A stretch of DNA of 36,332 nucleotides from Flavobacteriaceae bacterium (GTDB taxonomy: Bacteria; Bacteroidota; Bacteroidia; Flavobacteriales; Flavobacteriaceae). How positions within the stretch are numbered: position 1 is the stretch's first letter; each line of letters starts with the position of its first letter. The translations under genes were made by a program, and so were the position numbers. The stretch spans positions 1 to 36,332 of the forward strand of contig JAHEHE010000021.1 in NCBI GenBank assembly GCA_024644725.1. The letters run 5' to 3'. This document shows positions 24,333 through 33,095 of the stretch, piece after piece. The notes under the pieces are model-generated. The model searched no databases. It was not told where the DNA came from and worked only from the letters and a program-made list of their open reading frames with translations.

Positions 24333-24360
24333 AAAAACTTTTTATCTCTTTTTAATTATT

Positions 24361-24368
24361 TAACTTTG
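24361..24368 (+). promoter_or_regulatory. Candidate internal -7 promoter element before the TPR-VCBS gene
   Basis: TAACTTTG is an exact TAnnTTTG match five bases before the ATG at 24374, within an AT-rich 41-base gap. If active it would start a leaderless or very short-leader transcript and split the eleven-gene locus into two units. No good -33 is visible. Confidence 0.35.
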
Positions 24369-24373
24369 AAGGG

Positions 24374-27300
24374 ATGAAAAATTGTGTTCACAGTATACTT
24401 TTCCTCCTGTTGTTGTCGCTTGTGGTCTCTTGCGAGTCAGAGGAGGAGAAGAACAGAAAAATGGAAGTGCAGCTCATGTCGACTCAGACGCTGGGCCTGG
24501 CCTATCTCGAGGAGATGAAACTGCAAGAGGCCGAAACGGAATTCCAGAAATTCATTGAGCTCGCACCTGATGAAAAATTGGGCTATGCGAATTTGGGCCT
24601 GGTCTATCTCAGGATGGGGCAGTATGAAGAGGCAGAAAAAAGACTCTCAGAGGCCAAAGCACTGGACAAGTCAGATCCTGACGTGAATCTTCTGTTGGCT
24701 ACGTCGTATCGTCTTCAGGGCCGAAATCAAGACGCTATTCGAGTTTTGGAAGAGACTTTGGAGTCAAATCCTGAACATCCCAAAGTGCTTTTTGAACTTT
24801 GCGAGCTGTACGGTGCCGATCAGGATGATGCGGCCCTTAAGAAGAGACAAACCTATCTGGAACAGCTTGCCGCCAAGACCCCAGGGAATTTGGTCCCCAT
24901 GATTCTTTTGATTGAATCGTATATCAAATTGGAAAATGCAGACGGGGCTCTGGCAGAATTGGAAAAGCTGCCGGCGCAGTTTCCTGAATTCCCGGCGGAA
25001 TCCATGCCCTTCTACAGACAGACCCTTGAAACCCTTCAGGCGGGAGATACCGGGCCAGCCCTCATACCTTTCACCGTTTTTCACAATTATCAGAAAGTAA
25101 CGTATCCCTACCAAAAGGGAATGACCGATCTCAAAGGTCCTGGAGAGTCAGCCCTTGGAATTCCCCTGATAAACTATAGCGAAACGACTGCCATGTCCGG
25201 GGAAATGGAAGGTGACATTCTCGAATCCATCCAATTTACCGAAGTAGCAGCGAGTGCGGGTCTTCGGTTCGAATCTCTTGGTCATGAGGAGGGAAATGTT
25301 GAATTTCCGGTTCACCATGCGGTGGGTGACTACGACGGAGACGGGGACATGGATCTTTATATCGGCAGAAAGGACGATGTAAATGGCGAATTCAAAAGCT
25401 ACCTGTTTCAAAATGAGCTGGGGCGTTATCAGGATTTCGCCTCTGGTTACGGAGTGAAGAATAACCCGAAGGAGAACAGGGCTGCTTTTGCTGATTTCGA
25501 CAATGACGGCTTTCTCGATCTGCTGATTCTCATCAAGGACGGAACTGTGCTCTATCACAATGCGGGCAAGGGAAATTTTGTAAATATGACCGAAGAGGCA
25601 GGTCTTTCAACTCTTAAAGAGGGTTCGAGTCCTTTGTTTGTCGATCTGGACCACGATGGAGACCTCGATTTGTTTCAGGCCCGCGACGGGCTGAACCAGG
25701 TATTTTTGAATACCGGCGACCGCAGTTTTAAGCAGGTTGAGGATCAGATGGGGCTGGGCGGTGCTCCGGATACGAAGACAACCGAAGCCATTTTTGGCGA
25801 CTTTGACGATGACGGAGATCTTGACCTTTACCTGGTCAATGCCAATGCACCGGATCTTTTTGCCTGGAATCAAAGACAGGGTGCCTTCAAAACTGTGGAG
25901 ATGAGTGGTGAAATGGATGTTCCTGTTGGATCAAAGGCCGCTGTGGCCGGGGATTTCAACAATGATGGACTTTTGGACCTTGCTCTTGTCAACAATTCGA
26001 ACAGTCCATTGCTGCTGTTGGAGAATCAGGGAGAAGGAGCATTCAAATCGAGATCCGACCTGGCAGCCGACTTTCAAGATTTGGGAGGTGCAGATATTAA
26101 TGATCTCGAGGTGATCGATTTTGACAACGACGGATATCTTGACCTTGTTTTGGCGGGTGCATCCAAGACCGAAGCTGACCGAGGCGTATATCTCTATCAC
26201 AATAAAGGAGACGGCTCTTTTGAAAACCTGAGTCAACTTTTGCCTGAGGGACCATTCAGCACAAGTCAGATTTCTACATTCGATTACAATGAAGATGGAG
26301 ATTCCGATCTCCTGCTTTCGGGCACGAAAGGTGAGGTCTTCCTGTTGCGCAATGACGGAGGAAACAGGAATCACTATTTGAACATGAAGCTCGTAGGACT
26401 CAGAACAGGTAGTGCCAAGAACAACTATTTCGGTATCGGGTCAAAAGTTGAGATGCGCGCTGGTGATCTCTACCAGAGCACTGTTGTCACCCAACCCGAG
26501 ATCACTTTCGGATTGGGCAATCGCTCCAAGGCGGATGTGATCCGAATCACCTGGACCAACGGCGTCCCCCAAAACATTGTCCTGCCGGATGCGAACCAAA
26601 ATCTTATCGAAGAGCAGACCTTGAAAGGCTCCTGCCCATTCCTTTACACCTGGAACGGTGAAGAGTATGTTTTTGTAAAGGACATCACCTGGCGCAGCGC
26701 GTTGGGAATGCCTTTGGGCATTATGGGTGAAAATATGAGCTATGCCTTTGCAGATGCCTCAGATGACTATTTGCTGATTGAAGGAGAGAATCTTAAACCC
26801 AAGGACGGAAGGTATTCCCTGAAAATCACCTCTGAGCTTTGGGAGACCATTTATATGGACAGGTTGCGACTCGTGGTGGTGGATCACCCGGATTCGGTTG
26901 AAGTATTTGTTCCGGAACAGTTTTCTCCTCCGCCATTTCCGGGCATGGAGCTGCACCAGGTGGCAGACAAAGTATACCCGGTAAGAGCCGTGGCGGGCAA
27001 GGGTCTGGATGTTCTGGACCTGGTGACCTCAAAGGATGACCGTTACGTGAGTCAGTTTTACAAGGGGAAATACCAGGGATTGGCTGAGATGCATGAGCTC
27101 GTCATCGATCCGGGGCCTGAGGTCGATTTGCTGAACCTCAAGCTCTTCTTGCGTGGATGGATTTTTCCGACTGACGCGAGCATCAACGTGGCTCTGTCTC
27201 AATCAGATGCACTTTCCCTGAGGCCTCCTTCGCTGGAGGTGCTCGATCAGAATGGCAACTGGAGGACCGTGATCGATCAGATCGGTTTTCCTATGGGCAA

Positions 27301-27949
27301 GGACAAAATGGTTATTGTCGACCTTTCAGGAAAGATCACAAGCAAAGACCGTCGCATCCGCATCCAAACGAATATGGAAATCTACTGGGACGAGATATTC
27401 TTCTCTTCGGGCACGGGCAAAGCTCCTTTGCACACGACGATTTTGGACCCTGATGATGCCGACCTTCATTACCGGGGCTTTTCGCGCTCGTATAGGAAAG
27501 GTGGTAGGCACGGACCTCACTGGTTTGACTATGCTTCGGTCAGCAAGGAACCCAAATGGAATGATCTCACCGGGAATTATACCCGTTTTGGAGACGTCCT
27601 GGAGCTTTTGAATCAAGCCGACAACCAGTATGTGATTTCGAATGCCGGTGATGAGATGAGCGTACATTTCGATGCCAAAAAGTTGCCGAAGCTTCAGAAA
27701 GGATGGAAGAGAGATTTCCTGATCCACAGCGTGGGCTGGGTCAAGGACGGTGATATGAACACTGCGGAAGGAAGAACGGTTGAACCCCTGCCTTTCCATG
27801 GAATGAGCTCCTATCCTCCATCAGCAAATGACCTCTATCCTGCAACTCCTGAGATTCTTGAGTACCACAAAAGTTACAATACACGCGTCATTGAAAAGGA
27901 ATCTGGCAAAGGAAGTTTAATCCAATTGAACATTAAACCCGGGGAATGA
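24374..27949 (+). CDS. TPR-VCBS-ASPIC/UnbV lipoprotein with uncharacterised C-terminal region
   Basis: A 1191-residue protein, lipobox VVSC near residue 20. Domains in order: tetratricopeptide repeats (about 35-200; KLGYANLGLVYLRMGQYEEA), FG-GAP/VCBS propeller (about 280-660; DYDGDGDMD, DFDNDGFLD, DLDHDGDLD, DFDDDGDLD, DFNNDGLLD, DFDNDGYLD, DYNEDGDSD), ASPIC/UnbV (about 670-745; FGIGSKVEMRAGDLYQS), then about 440 residues with no named family that I recognise. That tail begins CPFLYTWNGEEYVFVKDI and includes RGWIFPTDASINVALSQ and the tryptophan-rich FLIHSVGWVKDGDMNT near its end. It looks beta-rich with a late galactose-binding-like section, by inference. It is likely a surface scaffold. Its stop overlaps the next CRTAC1 start by four bases. 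Confidence 0.88.
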   Translation: MKNCVHSILFLLLLSLVVSCESEEEKNRKMEVQLMSTQTLGLAYLEEMKLQEAETEFQKFIELAPDEKLGYANLGLVYLRMGQYEEAEKRLSEAKALDKSDPDVNLLLATSYRLQGRNQDAIRVLEETLESNPEHPKVLFELCELYGADQDDAALKKRQTYLEQLAAKTPGNLVPMILLIESYIKLENADGALAELEKLPAQFPEFPAESMPFYRQTLETLQAGDTGPALIPFTVFHNYQKVTYPYQKGMTDLKGPGESALGIPLINYSETTAMSGEMEGDILESIQFTEVAASAGLRFESLGHEEGNVEFPVHHAVGDYDGDGDMDLYIGRKDDVNGEFKSYLFQNELGRYQDFASGYGVKNNPKENRAAFADFDNDGFLDLLILIKDGTVLYHNAGKGNFVNMTEEAGLSTLKEGSSPLFVDLDHDGDLDLFQARDGLNQVFLNTGDRSFKQVEDQMGLGGAPDTKTTEAIFGDFDDDGDLDLYLVNANAPDLFAWNQRQGAFKTVEMSGEMDVPVGSKAAVAGDFNNDGLLDLALVNNSNSPLLLLENQGEGAFKSRSDLAADFQDLGGADINDLEVIDFDNDGYLDLVLAGASKTEADRGVYLYHNKGDGSFENLSQLLPEGPFSTSQISTFDYNEDGDSDLLLSGTKGEVFLLRNDGGNRNHYLNMKLVGLRTGSAKNNYFGIGSKVEMRAGDLYQSTVVTQPEITFGLGNRSKADVIRITWTNGVPQNIVLPDANQNLIEEQTLKGSCPFLYTWNGEEYVFVKDITWRSALGMPLGIMGENMSYAFADASDDYLLIEGENLKPKDGRYSLKITSELWETIYMDRLRLVVVDHPDSVEVFVPEQFSPPPFPGMELHQVADKVYPVRAVAGKGLDVLDLVTSKDDRYVSQFYKGKYQGLAEMHELVIDPGPEVDLLNLKLFLRGWIFPTDASINVALSQSDALSLRPPSLEVLDQNGNWRTVIDQIGFPMGKDKMVIVDLSGKITSKDRRIRIQTNMEIYWDEIFFSSGTGKAPLHTTILDPDDADLHYRGFSRSYRKGGRHGPHWFDYASVSKEPKWNDLTGNYTRFGDVLELLNQADNQYVISNAGDEMSVHFDAKKLPKLQKGWKRDFLIHSVGWVKDGDMNTAEGRTVEPLPFHGMSSYPPSANDLYPATPEILEYHKSYNTRVIEKESGKGSLIQLNIKPGE

Positions 27950-29613
27950 TTAAAATGGCTGCAGTTCGATACTTTTCGATTCTTATGGGGTTTCTTTTGG
28001 GTGCCCATGTGATGGCTCAAAGTGTATCTCCGAGGTTCACCGAGGTGACCCGGGAAACGGGAATTGACTTTCTGTACAACTTTGGAGATGAGTCTTATGA
28101 GAACATTCTGGAGAGCAGTGGTTCGGGAGTGACCGTATTCGATTACAACAACGACGGCTTCATGGATATCTATATGCTCAACGGCACGTATCTGCAGGGG
28201 ATTTCCGATGAACAGGGCGAAAAGTTCGAAGGGAGCACGAACGCCTTTTACATGAACCAAGGGGACGGAACTTTTCAGAACGTTTCGAGAGCCTCCGGGC
28301 TTGATGATCCTTCCTGGGGGATGGCAGCGGTACCTGTTGATCTTGACCTCGACGGTTATCAGGATATCTACCTGCTCAACTATGGAGAAAACGTTTTTCT
28401 GAGAAACAACGGAGACGGAACCTTTTCGGATACAACGGAGAAGCACGGTTTGAAAGGCCCGGCGGAACTCAACGGGTTTGTCAAATGGAGCATAGGAGCC
28501 GCTTTTTGGGACCAGAATAAGGATGGGAGACTCGACGTAATGGTGGGTAATTTTCTGGCTTTTGATCCCGGATATGTTTCAGCAGAGGCACCCGACATGA
28601 TGCCTCACCCGGCTGAATACAGGGGGCAGGCAAGCATGCTCTACGAGCAGCAGACGGATGGCTCCTTTGAAGAGGTGACCCAATTGTACGACTTGTTTTA
28701 CCCGGACTCCAAATGCATGGGATTGTCTGTTTTTGACTATGATACGGATGGTGACCTCGATATTTTTCAAGCCAATGACCATCAGAAAAACTTTTTGTTT
28801 CTAAATGACTCGGGAAAATATAAAGAGGTTGGAGTCGCGAGCGGAATAGCTACGAACAGCAATGGTCAGGAAACCGGCTCGATGCACGCTACGCTGGGTG
28901 ATGTGGATGGAGACGGCCTGATTGATATCCTTGTGACCGATCTCAAGTACGGCGCCCTTTACAAAAACATGGGCAATGGCCTGTATCGTGACATCACCGA
29001 GTCAAGTGGAATCGCAGGGCCCATGCGTGGCAAGGGTTGTTGGGGTGCCGCCTTTCTGGATTATGACAATGATGGCGATCTCGACCTTGTAACAGCCAAC
29101 GGAACAGCAGAAGAATTGATTTTGCAGTATCCATTGCTTCTTCAAAATGACGGGACCGGGAAGTTCAAAGATGTAGGGAAGCAGGCAGGGTCTTATTTTA
29201 AGACCAAAAGATCGGGACGGGGACTGGCCATTCTGGATTATGACAACGATGGTGACATCGACATTCTCATCTCCCACGTGGATCTCAAAGCTACTCCTGC
29301 TTTACTCCGAAACGAAACCGGGACGGAAAACCACTGGTTGGGGCTGACACTGATGGGGCCGCTTGGCCTTAGCTCAGGTTTGGGCGCCCTGGTGACCGTG
29401 GAGGCCGGAGGAAAAACCCAGGTAGCGATCAACCAATGGTCGATGGGCTATCTTTCAAATAATGACCCAAGGCTTCATTTAGGTCTCGGAACCGCCGAGA
29501 AAATTGACAGGCTCGTAGTGAGTTGGCCCGATGGCGAACATCAGACTTTTGAAAACCTGGAAACAGGCAGATATCTAAAAATTGACAAGAACAAGGGCCT
29601 ATTGAGCCCGTGA
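27946..29613 (+). CDS. CRTAC1-type exported protein (FG-GAP/VCBS repeats plus ASPIC/UnbV)
   Basis: A 555-residue protein coupled by an ATGA overlap to the TPR-VCBS gene. It has a signal peptide (SILMGFLLGAHVMAQ) but no lipoprotein cysteine, unlike the other two CRTAC1 genes in this locus. Propeller loops include DYNNDGFMD, DLDLDGYQD, DQNKDGRLD, DYDTDGDLD, DVDGDGLID, DYDNDGDLD and DYDNDGDID. The C-terminal ASPIC/UnbV domain runs from about residue 465 (GLGALVTVEAGGKT, GYLSNNDPRLHLGLG, VVSWPDG). Its length and repeat order match the 15162-16838 gene closely enough to suggest ancient duplication. As a soluble exported propeller it may bind the TPR-bearing lipoprotein. The asparagine-synthetase-like gene follows after 15 bases. 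Confidence 0.9.
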   Translation: MIKMAAVRYFSILMGFLLGAHVMAQSVSPRFTEVTRETGIDFLYNFGDESYENILESSGSGVTVFDYNNDGFMDIYMLNGTYLQGISDEQGEKFEGSTNAFYMNQGDGTFQNVSRASGLDDPSWGMAAVPVDLDLDGYQDIYLLNYGENVFLRNNGDGTFSDTTEKHGLKGPAELNGFVKWSIGAAFWDQNKDGRLDVMVGNFLAFDPGYVSAEAPDMMPHPAEYRGQASMLYEQQTDGSFEEVTQLYDLFYPDSKCMGLSVFDYDTDGDLDIFQANDHQKNFLFLNDSGKYKEVGVASGIATNSNGQETGSMHATLGDVDGDGLIDILVTDLKYGALYKNMGNGLYRDITESSGIAGPMRGKGCWGAAFLDYDNDGDLDLVTANGTAEELILQYPLLLQNDGTGKFKDVGKQAGSYFKTKRSGRGLAILDYDNDGDIDILISHVDLKATPALLRNETGTENHWLGLTLMGPLGLSSGLGALVTVEAGGKTQVAINQWSMGYLSNNDPRLHLGLGTAEKIDRLVVSWPDGEHQTFENLETGRYLKIDKNKGLLSP

Positions 29614-29628
29614 AAAAATTAAAATGAT

Positions 29629-30957
29629 ATGAACAGTGAATACATCAGCAAGGTCATTGACCTTACGCATCCCGAAAAGAACATCATCTACAACATGACG
29701 CATGAAGAGGCGGTTAGCAGGGTGAATTCTGGAGACTTGGAAGCCGTCCGGGAGATAGACGGGCAATTTTGTCTGGTCGCCGTTGAGGGTAAGACCATAC
29801 GTATGGCTCGTTCTATAGGACGACCAATTCGATATTTTATCGCCAAGCTCGAGTCCGGGCCTCAACTGGTAATCGCGGAACGGATTGACGTGATTTACGA
29901 CTACCTAAAAAAAGAGGGTATGGATGACCAGTTTCATCCATCCTACACCCGAATGGCACCAGCACATTACATCACACGAATCGAGTTGTTGGGCTGCCCC
30001 GATCCAAACCCGGTTTACGACAGGTTCTTCACCCCGAAGCGAAATCGATATGCTCCTGAAAGCCTGGAGTTCATAGGAGTTGACTACATGTCAGCTCTTT
30101 ATGAAGAAATTAAAAAGTGGTTGAAATTCAAGGCGACTTCGGGTCCTGTTGGAGTGACTTTTTCGGCAGGAATAGACAGCGGCTCTGTTTTTCTCTTGAC
30201 CTATCACGCTCTGAGGGAGCTCGGGGAAAGCCCCTCGCGACTGAAAGCCTTTACGCTGTCTGTCGACGGCGATGGCGCCGATCTTCTGCAGGCCCGCAAA
30301 TTCCTTTCATCCGTTGGTTTGGAGATGTTCCTCGAGCCGATTGAATTGGATTACAGCGCACTGAACTGGAAGGAGGCCATTGAGGTCGTTGAGGATTACA
30401 AGCCCCTTGATGTTCAGTCTGCGACGATGAACCTGGCCCTGCTGAAAGGAATCCGTGAAAAGTATCCGAACTGGAAATATCTGATTGATGGTGACGGGGG
30501 TGATGAGAACCTCAAGGATTACCCGATCGAGGAGAATCCGGAATTGACCATCAAGAGTGTGCTGAACAATCTTATGCTCTACCACGAAGGATGGGGGGTT
30601 GATTCCATAAAGCATTCACTCACGTATTCTGGTGGTCTCAGTCGCGGATACACACGCACCTGTTCCCCGGCCGACATGCTGGGCTTTGAAGGCTTCAGTC
30701 CGTATACTTTGCCAAACGTTATCGAGATTTCGGAGGGGATTCCGTATATAGACATGACCGATTGGGATCACGAAAGACTTTACGAACTCAAAGGTAAAGT
30801 CGTAAGCATCGGTGTCAAGGAGATTACCGGCCTGGACATGCCTGTTTTTGAAAAACGACGCTTTCAGCACGGGGTGACTTCACAGGAGCTATTCGAACGT
30901 CACTTCCCTAAAAAGGACATTGATTACAGGAAAGAATTTCATTCCAGGTATGAATGA
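29629..30957 (+). CDS. Asparagine-synthetase-like ATP-dependent ligase lacking the glutaminase cysteine
   Basis: A 442-residue cytoplasmic protein. The N-terminal 130 residues resemble a worn class-II glutamine amidotransferase domain (IDGQFCLVAVEG, RSIGRPIRYFIA), but residue 2 is Asn and there is no N-terminal cysteine, so it should not hydrolyse glutamine. The synthetase half keeps the PP-loop in altered form, SAGIDSG (179-185, usual SGGLDSS), and the second ATP/pyrophosphate motif GDGGDE (288-293, usual GEGADE). Loss of the cysteine with retention of ATP sites is how beta-lactam synthetase and lasso-peptide cyclases differ from AsnB: they adenylate a carboxylate and let an internal or supplied amine attack. 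It overlaps the radical SAM gene by eight bases, implying a joint pathway. Product unknown. Confidence 0.82.
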   Translation: MNSEYISKVIDLTHPEKNIIYNMTHEEAVSRVNSGDLEAVREIDGQFCLVAVEGKTIRMARSIGRPIRYFIAKLESGPQLVIAERIDVIYDYLKKEGMDDQFHPSYTRMAPAHYITRIELLGCPDPNPVYDRFFTPKRNRYAPESLEFIGVDYMSALYEEIKKWLKFKATSGPVGVTFSAGIDSGSVFLLTYHALRELGESPSRLKAFTLSVDGDGADLLQARKFLSSVGLEMFLEPIELDYSALNWKEAIEVVEDYKPLDVQSATMNLALLKGIREKYPNWKYLIDGDGGDENLKDYPIEENPELTIKSVLNNLMLYHEGWGVDSIKHSLTYSGGLSRGYTRTCSPADMLGFEGFSPYTLPNVIEISEGIPYIDMTDWDHERLYELKGKVVSIGVKEITGLDMPVFEKRRFQHGVTSQELFERHFPKKDIDYRKEFHSRYE

Positions 30958-31933
30958 GAATCTCTCAAATCCGGAGATGAATTCGAGGGAGATAAATTCC
31001 AAATGGATCCTCTCCCAGAGAGGGGAAAAGAACAAAATTGAGCCCCATCGCCCCTATGATTTCATGATGGAGAAGGAGCGGCGGCCCAATGGAAAGGTGG
31101 AATATACCGCGACTATCTTTTTGTCGAACAAGGAGTGCTCCTTTAAATGCCTGATGTGCGACTTGTGGAAGAACACCTCGGATAATACTGTTCCTGTTGG
31201 AGCCATTCCCGAACAAATCGAATGGGCCCTTTCCCAGTTGCCATCTGCCCGGCATATCAAGCTGTACAACAGTGGGAGCTTTTTTGACGAACGAGCAATT
31301 CCGAAATCGGACTACCAGAGCATCGCCAAGCTTGTGGATCACTTTGAGACCGTGATTGTAGAGAGTCATCCCAGGCTAATTGGAGAAAAATGCCTGGAGT
31401 TCAGGGATTTGATCTCAGGAAAGCTCGAAGTGGCGATCGGACTGGAAACGGCCCATCCAGAAATTCTTGGACGATTGAACAAGCAGATGACCCTGGAAGA
31501 CTTTCAGATAGGGGTCGAATTTCTGAAGATGAACGAAATAAATTCCAGGGCTTTTATTCTGCTTCGCCCTCCCTTTATGTCAGAGCAGGAAGGCATCATT
31601 TGGGCAGAGAAATCCATCGATTTTGCCTTTGACTGCGGCGTGGATTCGTGCACGGTCATTCCGGTTCGGGCGGGAAATGGCGCCATGGACGAATTGATGA
31701 AAAAAGGAGATTTTGAAATGCCCACCCTGTCTTCCTTGGAGGAGGTTTTGGCATATGGGGTGTCACAGAGAAGAGGCCTTGTTGTTGCGGATACCTGGGA
31801 CCTCGAATTGTTCGCCGAATGTGATACCTGCTTTGAAGATCGATATCATCGAATTCTCCAAATGAATTTGACGCAGAAGTTTTCTGACGCGTTAGAATGT
31901 GAAGTTTGCTCAAGCCACTACCTGAATGACTAA
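30950..31933 (+). CDS. Radical SAM enzyme, Elp3/RaSEA-like, with extra C-terminal CxxC pairs
   Basis: A 327-residue protein from the ATG at 30950, which overlaps the upstream stop; the earlier TTG at 30920 lies deep in the other gene. The iron-sulfur motif ECSFKCLMCDLW gives Cys63-x3-Cys67-x2-Cys70. KLYNSGSFFDERAIP and EVAIGLETAHPEILGRLNKQ match the family that includes archaeosine synthase subunit RaSEA and Elp3-like enzymes. Two more cysteine pairs close the protein: Cys291/Cys294 (ECDTCF) and Cys317/Cys320 (CEVCSSH), a possible zinc site or auxiliary cluster. It would generate a 5'-deoxyadenosyl radical. No tRNA-modification genes are nearby; coupling to the AsnB-like ligase suggests the two act on one substrate. 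It ends six bases from the convergent DUF481 gene. Confidence 0.84.
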   Translation: MNENLSNPEMNSREINSKWILSQRGEKNKIEPHRPYDFMMEKERRPNGKVEYTATIFLSNKECSFKCLMCDLWKNTSDNTVPVGAIPEQIEWALSQLPSARHIKLYNSGSFFDERAIPKSDYQSIAKLVDHFETVIVESHPRLIGEKCLEFRDLISGKLEVAIGLETAHPEILGRLNKQMTLEDFQIGVEFLKMNEINSRAFILLRPPFMSEQEGIIWAEKSIDFAFDCGVDSCTVIPVRAGNGAMDELMKKGDFEMPTLSSLEEVLAYGVSQRRGLVVADTWDLELFAECDTCFEDRYHRILQMNLTQKFSDALECEVCSSHYLND

Positions 31934-31939
31934 GGCCAT

Positions 31940-32983
31940 CTAATTGTAGGAGTACGTAATCTGTAAATTTAACCCGTAGTCATCATTCGCAGCACCCTCT
32001 GCTATTGGCCGGCTGTCATAGGTATAATAGAAATTTGTGCCAATTTTGAAATTGTTACCGAAAAGTCCCACTTTTGGATTCAGGTTCAGAGTAAAGCGAC
32101 TCCTGTTGTCAGTCAAATAGGGGAGATAACTTAGATTGGCATCGACCCATATTTTTGGGTTCAAAAGCCTGTAAACTTTCCAATTGAGTATGAAAAGACC
32201 CGCCGCGTCGGTCGTGACATCAGAATCATCAAAGGGCGTTTCCTGGGCGAAATTTAATCCCAAACCAAAATACAGCCGATTCCATTCATTGTAAACAATG
32301 TCCTTGATTCCAGTCAAGTTCAAACTTGACCGCAATTTAGTTCCCAACTCCAAATTTTGACTTGCCATGACTGAAATATTGGTAGACCACCCTTTTGAAA
32401 GAGTTCTCTGCCATGTGAACATACCGTCGGACTTCCTAGAAGTTAGAGTGTCTGTTTGGAAGGTATTGTTGGAATCCCATTCCAGATTATAATAATTCCG
32501 CAGTTTTCGATAGTCCACGTTACCCGATAAGGCAAGGGTGGCAATTCCACTACCTTTGGTGTAATTCAGTCCAAGGCTAAAGTTGGCACTTGTTCGTAAG
32601 AAAAAGGATTTCCTGCTCGGATAAATCTCAACGATTTCATGCATGGGAATGTGAATTCTACGATTTCTCGTCACAATATATACCATCCTATCCTCCGTCG
32701 AAGAATCGAAGGATCCAAAGTAAATCGCTCCGGTCTCCATTTTTATATGGAACTGTTTGTCTGAAATGATTGTGTTCACTTTAGGTTCTTCCATGCTTAT
32801 CGTTCCCATGCCGTCCATCTTCCAGGTGACCACCCCTGAAACCATTCTCTTGAGTTCACCTGTGAGTATGTTTCCGTTGATATGAACAATGGTGTCCGTT
32901 TTCTGTGCTCGGATTTGGGTCACACAAAGGAGTGCGAAAATCAGTATAAGGCCGCTAATGAGTCGGTCCATGACTTTTGTCAT
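31940..32983 (-). CDS. DUF481-family outer-membrane-like protein
   Basis: About 347 residues from ATG 32983, which has AAGGA eight bases upstream; ATG 32971 is an alternative. A longer upstream frame is discarded because it would run through the divergent NIPSNAP gene. A signal peptide ends TQIRAQ. Residues 30-125 form a small beta domain (VHINGNILTGELKRM, YIVTRNRRIHIPMHEIVEIYPS), and the remainder is alternating aromatic strands typical of DUF481 (PF04338), closing with an aromatic-terminated strand (LNLQITYSYN). It is probably an outer-membrane barrel of unknown role. The gene looks more AT-rich than its neighbours. Its end nearly abuts the radical SAM gene. Confidence 0.8.
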   Translation of the reverse strand: MTKVMDRLISGLILIFALLCVTQIRAQKTDTIVHINGNILTGELKRMVSGVVTWKMDGMGTISMEEPKVNTIISDKQFHIKMETGAIYFGSFDSSTEDRMVYIVTRNRRIHIPMHEIVEIYPSRKSFFLRTSANFSLGLNYTKGSGIATLALSGNVDYRKLRNYYNLEWDSNNTFQTDTLTSRKSDGMFTWQRTLSKGWSTNISVMASQNLELGTKLRSSLNLTGIKDIVYNEWNRLYFGLGLNFAQETPFDDSDVTTDAAGLFILNWKVYRLLNPKIWVDANLSYLPYLTDNRSRFTLNLNPKVGLFGNNFKIGTNFYYTYDSRPIAEGAANDDYGLNLQITYSYN

Positions 32984-33095
32984 TTGATCCTTAAATGTAA
33001 GAATAACTTTGTGTTTTGAGAGCTTTGGAATATGACTATGCTTGTCTTGAGAAGAATCGATACCTTTAGGGAGCCTAAAAATCAATAAATCATAA

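Noticed and set aside
29614-29628. Possible precursor peptide for the AsnB-like/radical SAM pair
   Set aside because: The gap is 15 bases and no other unassigned stretch in the locus exceeds about 60 bases, so no local precursor can be supported.
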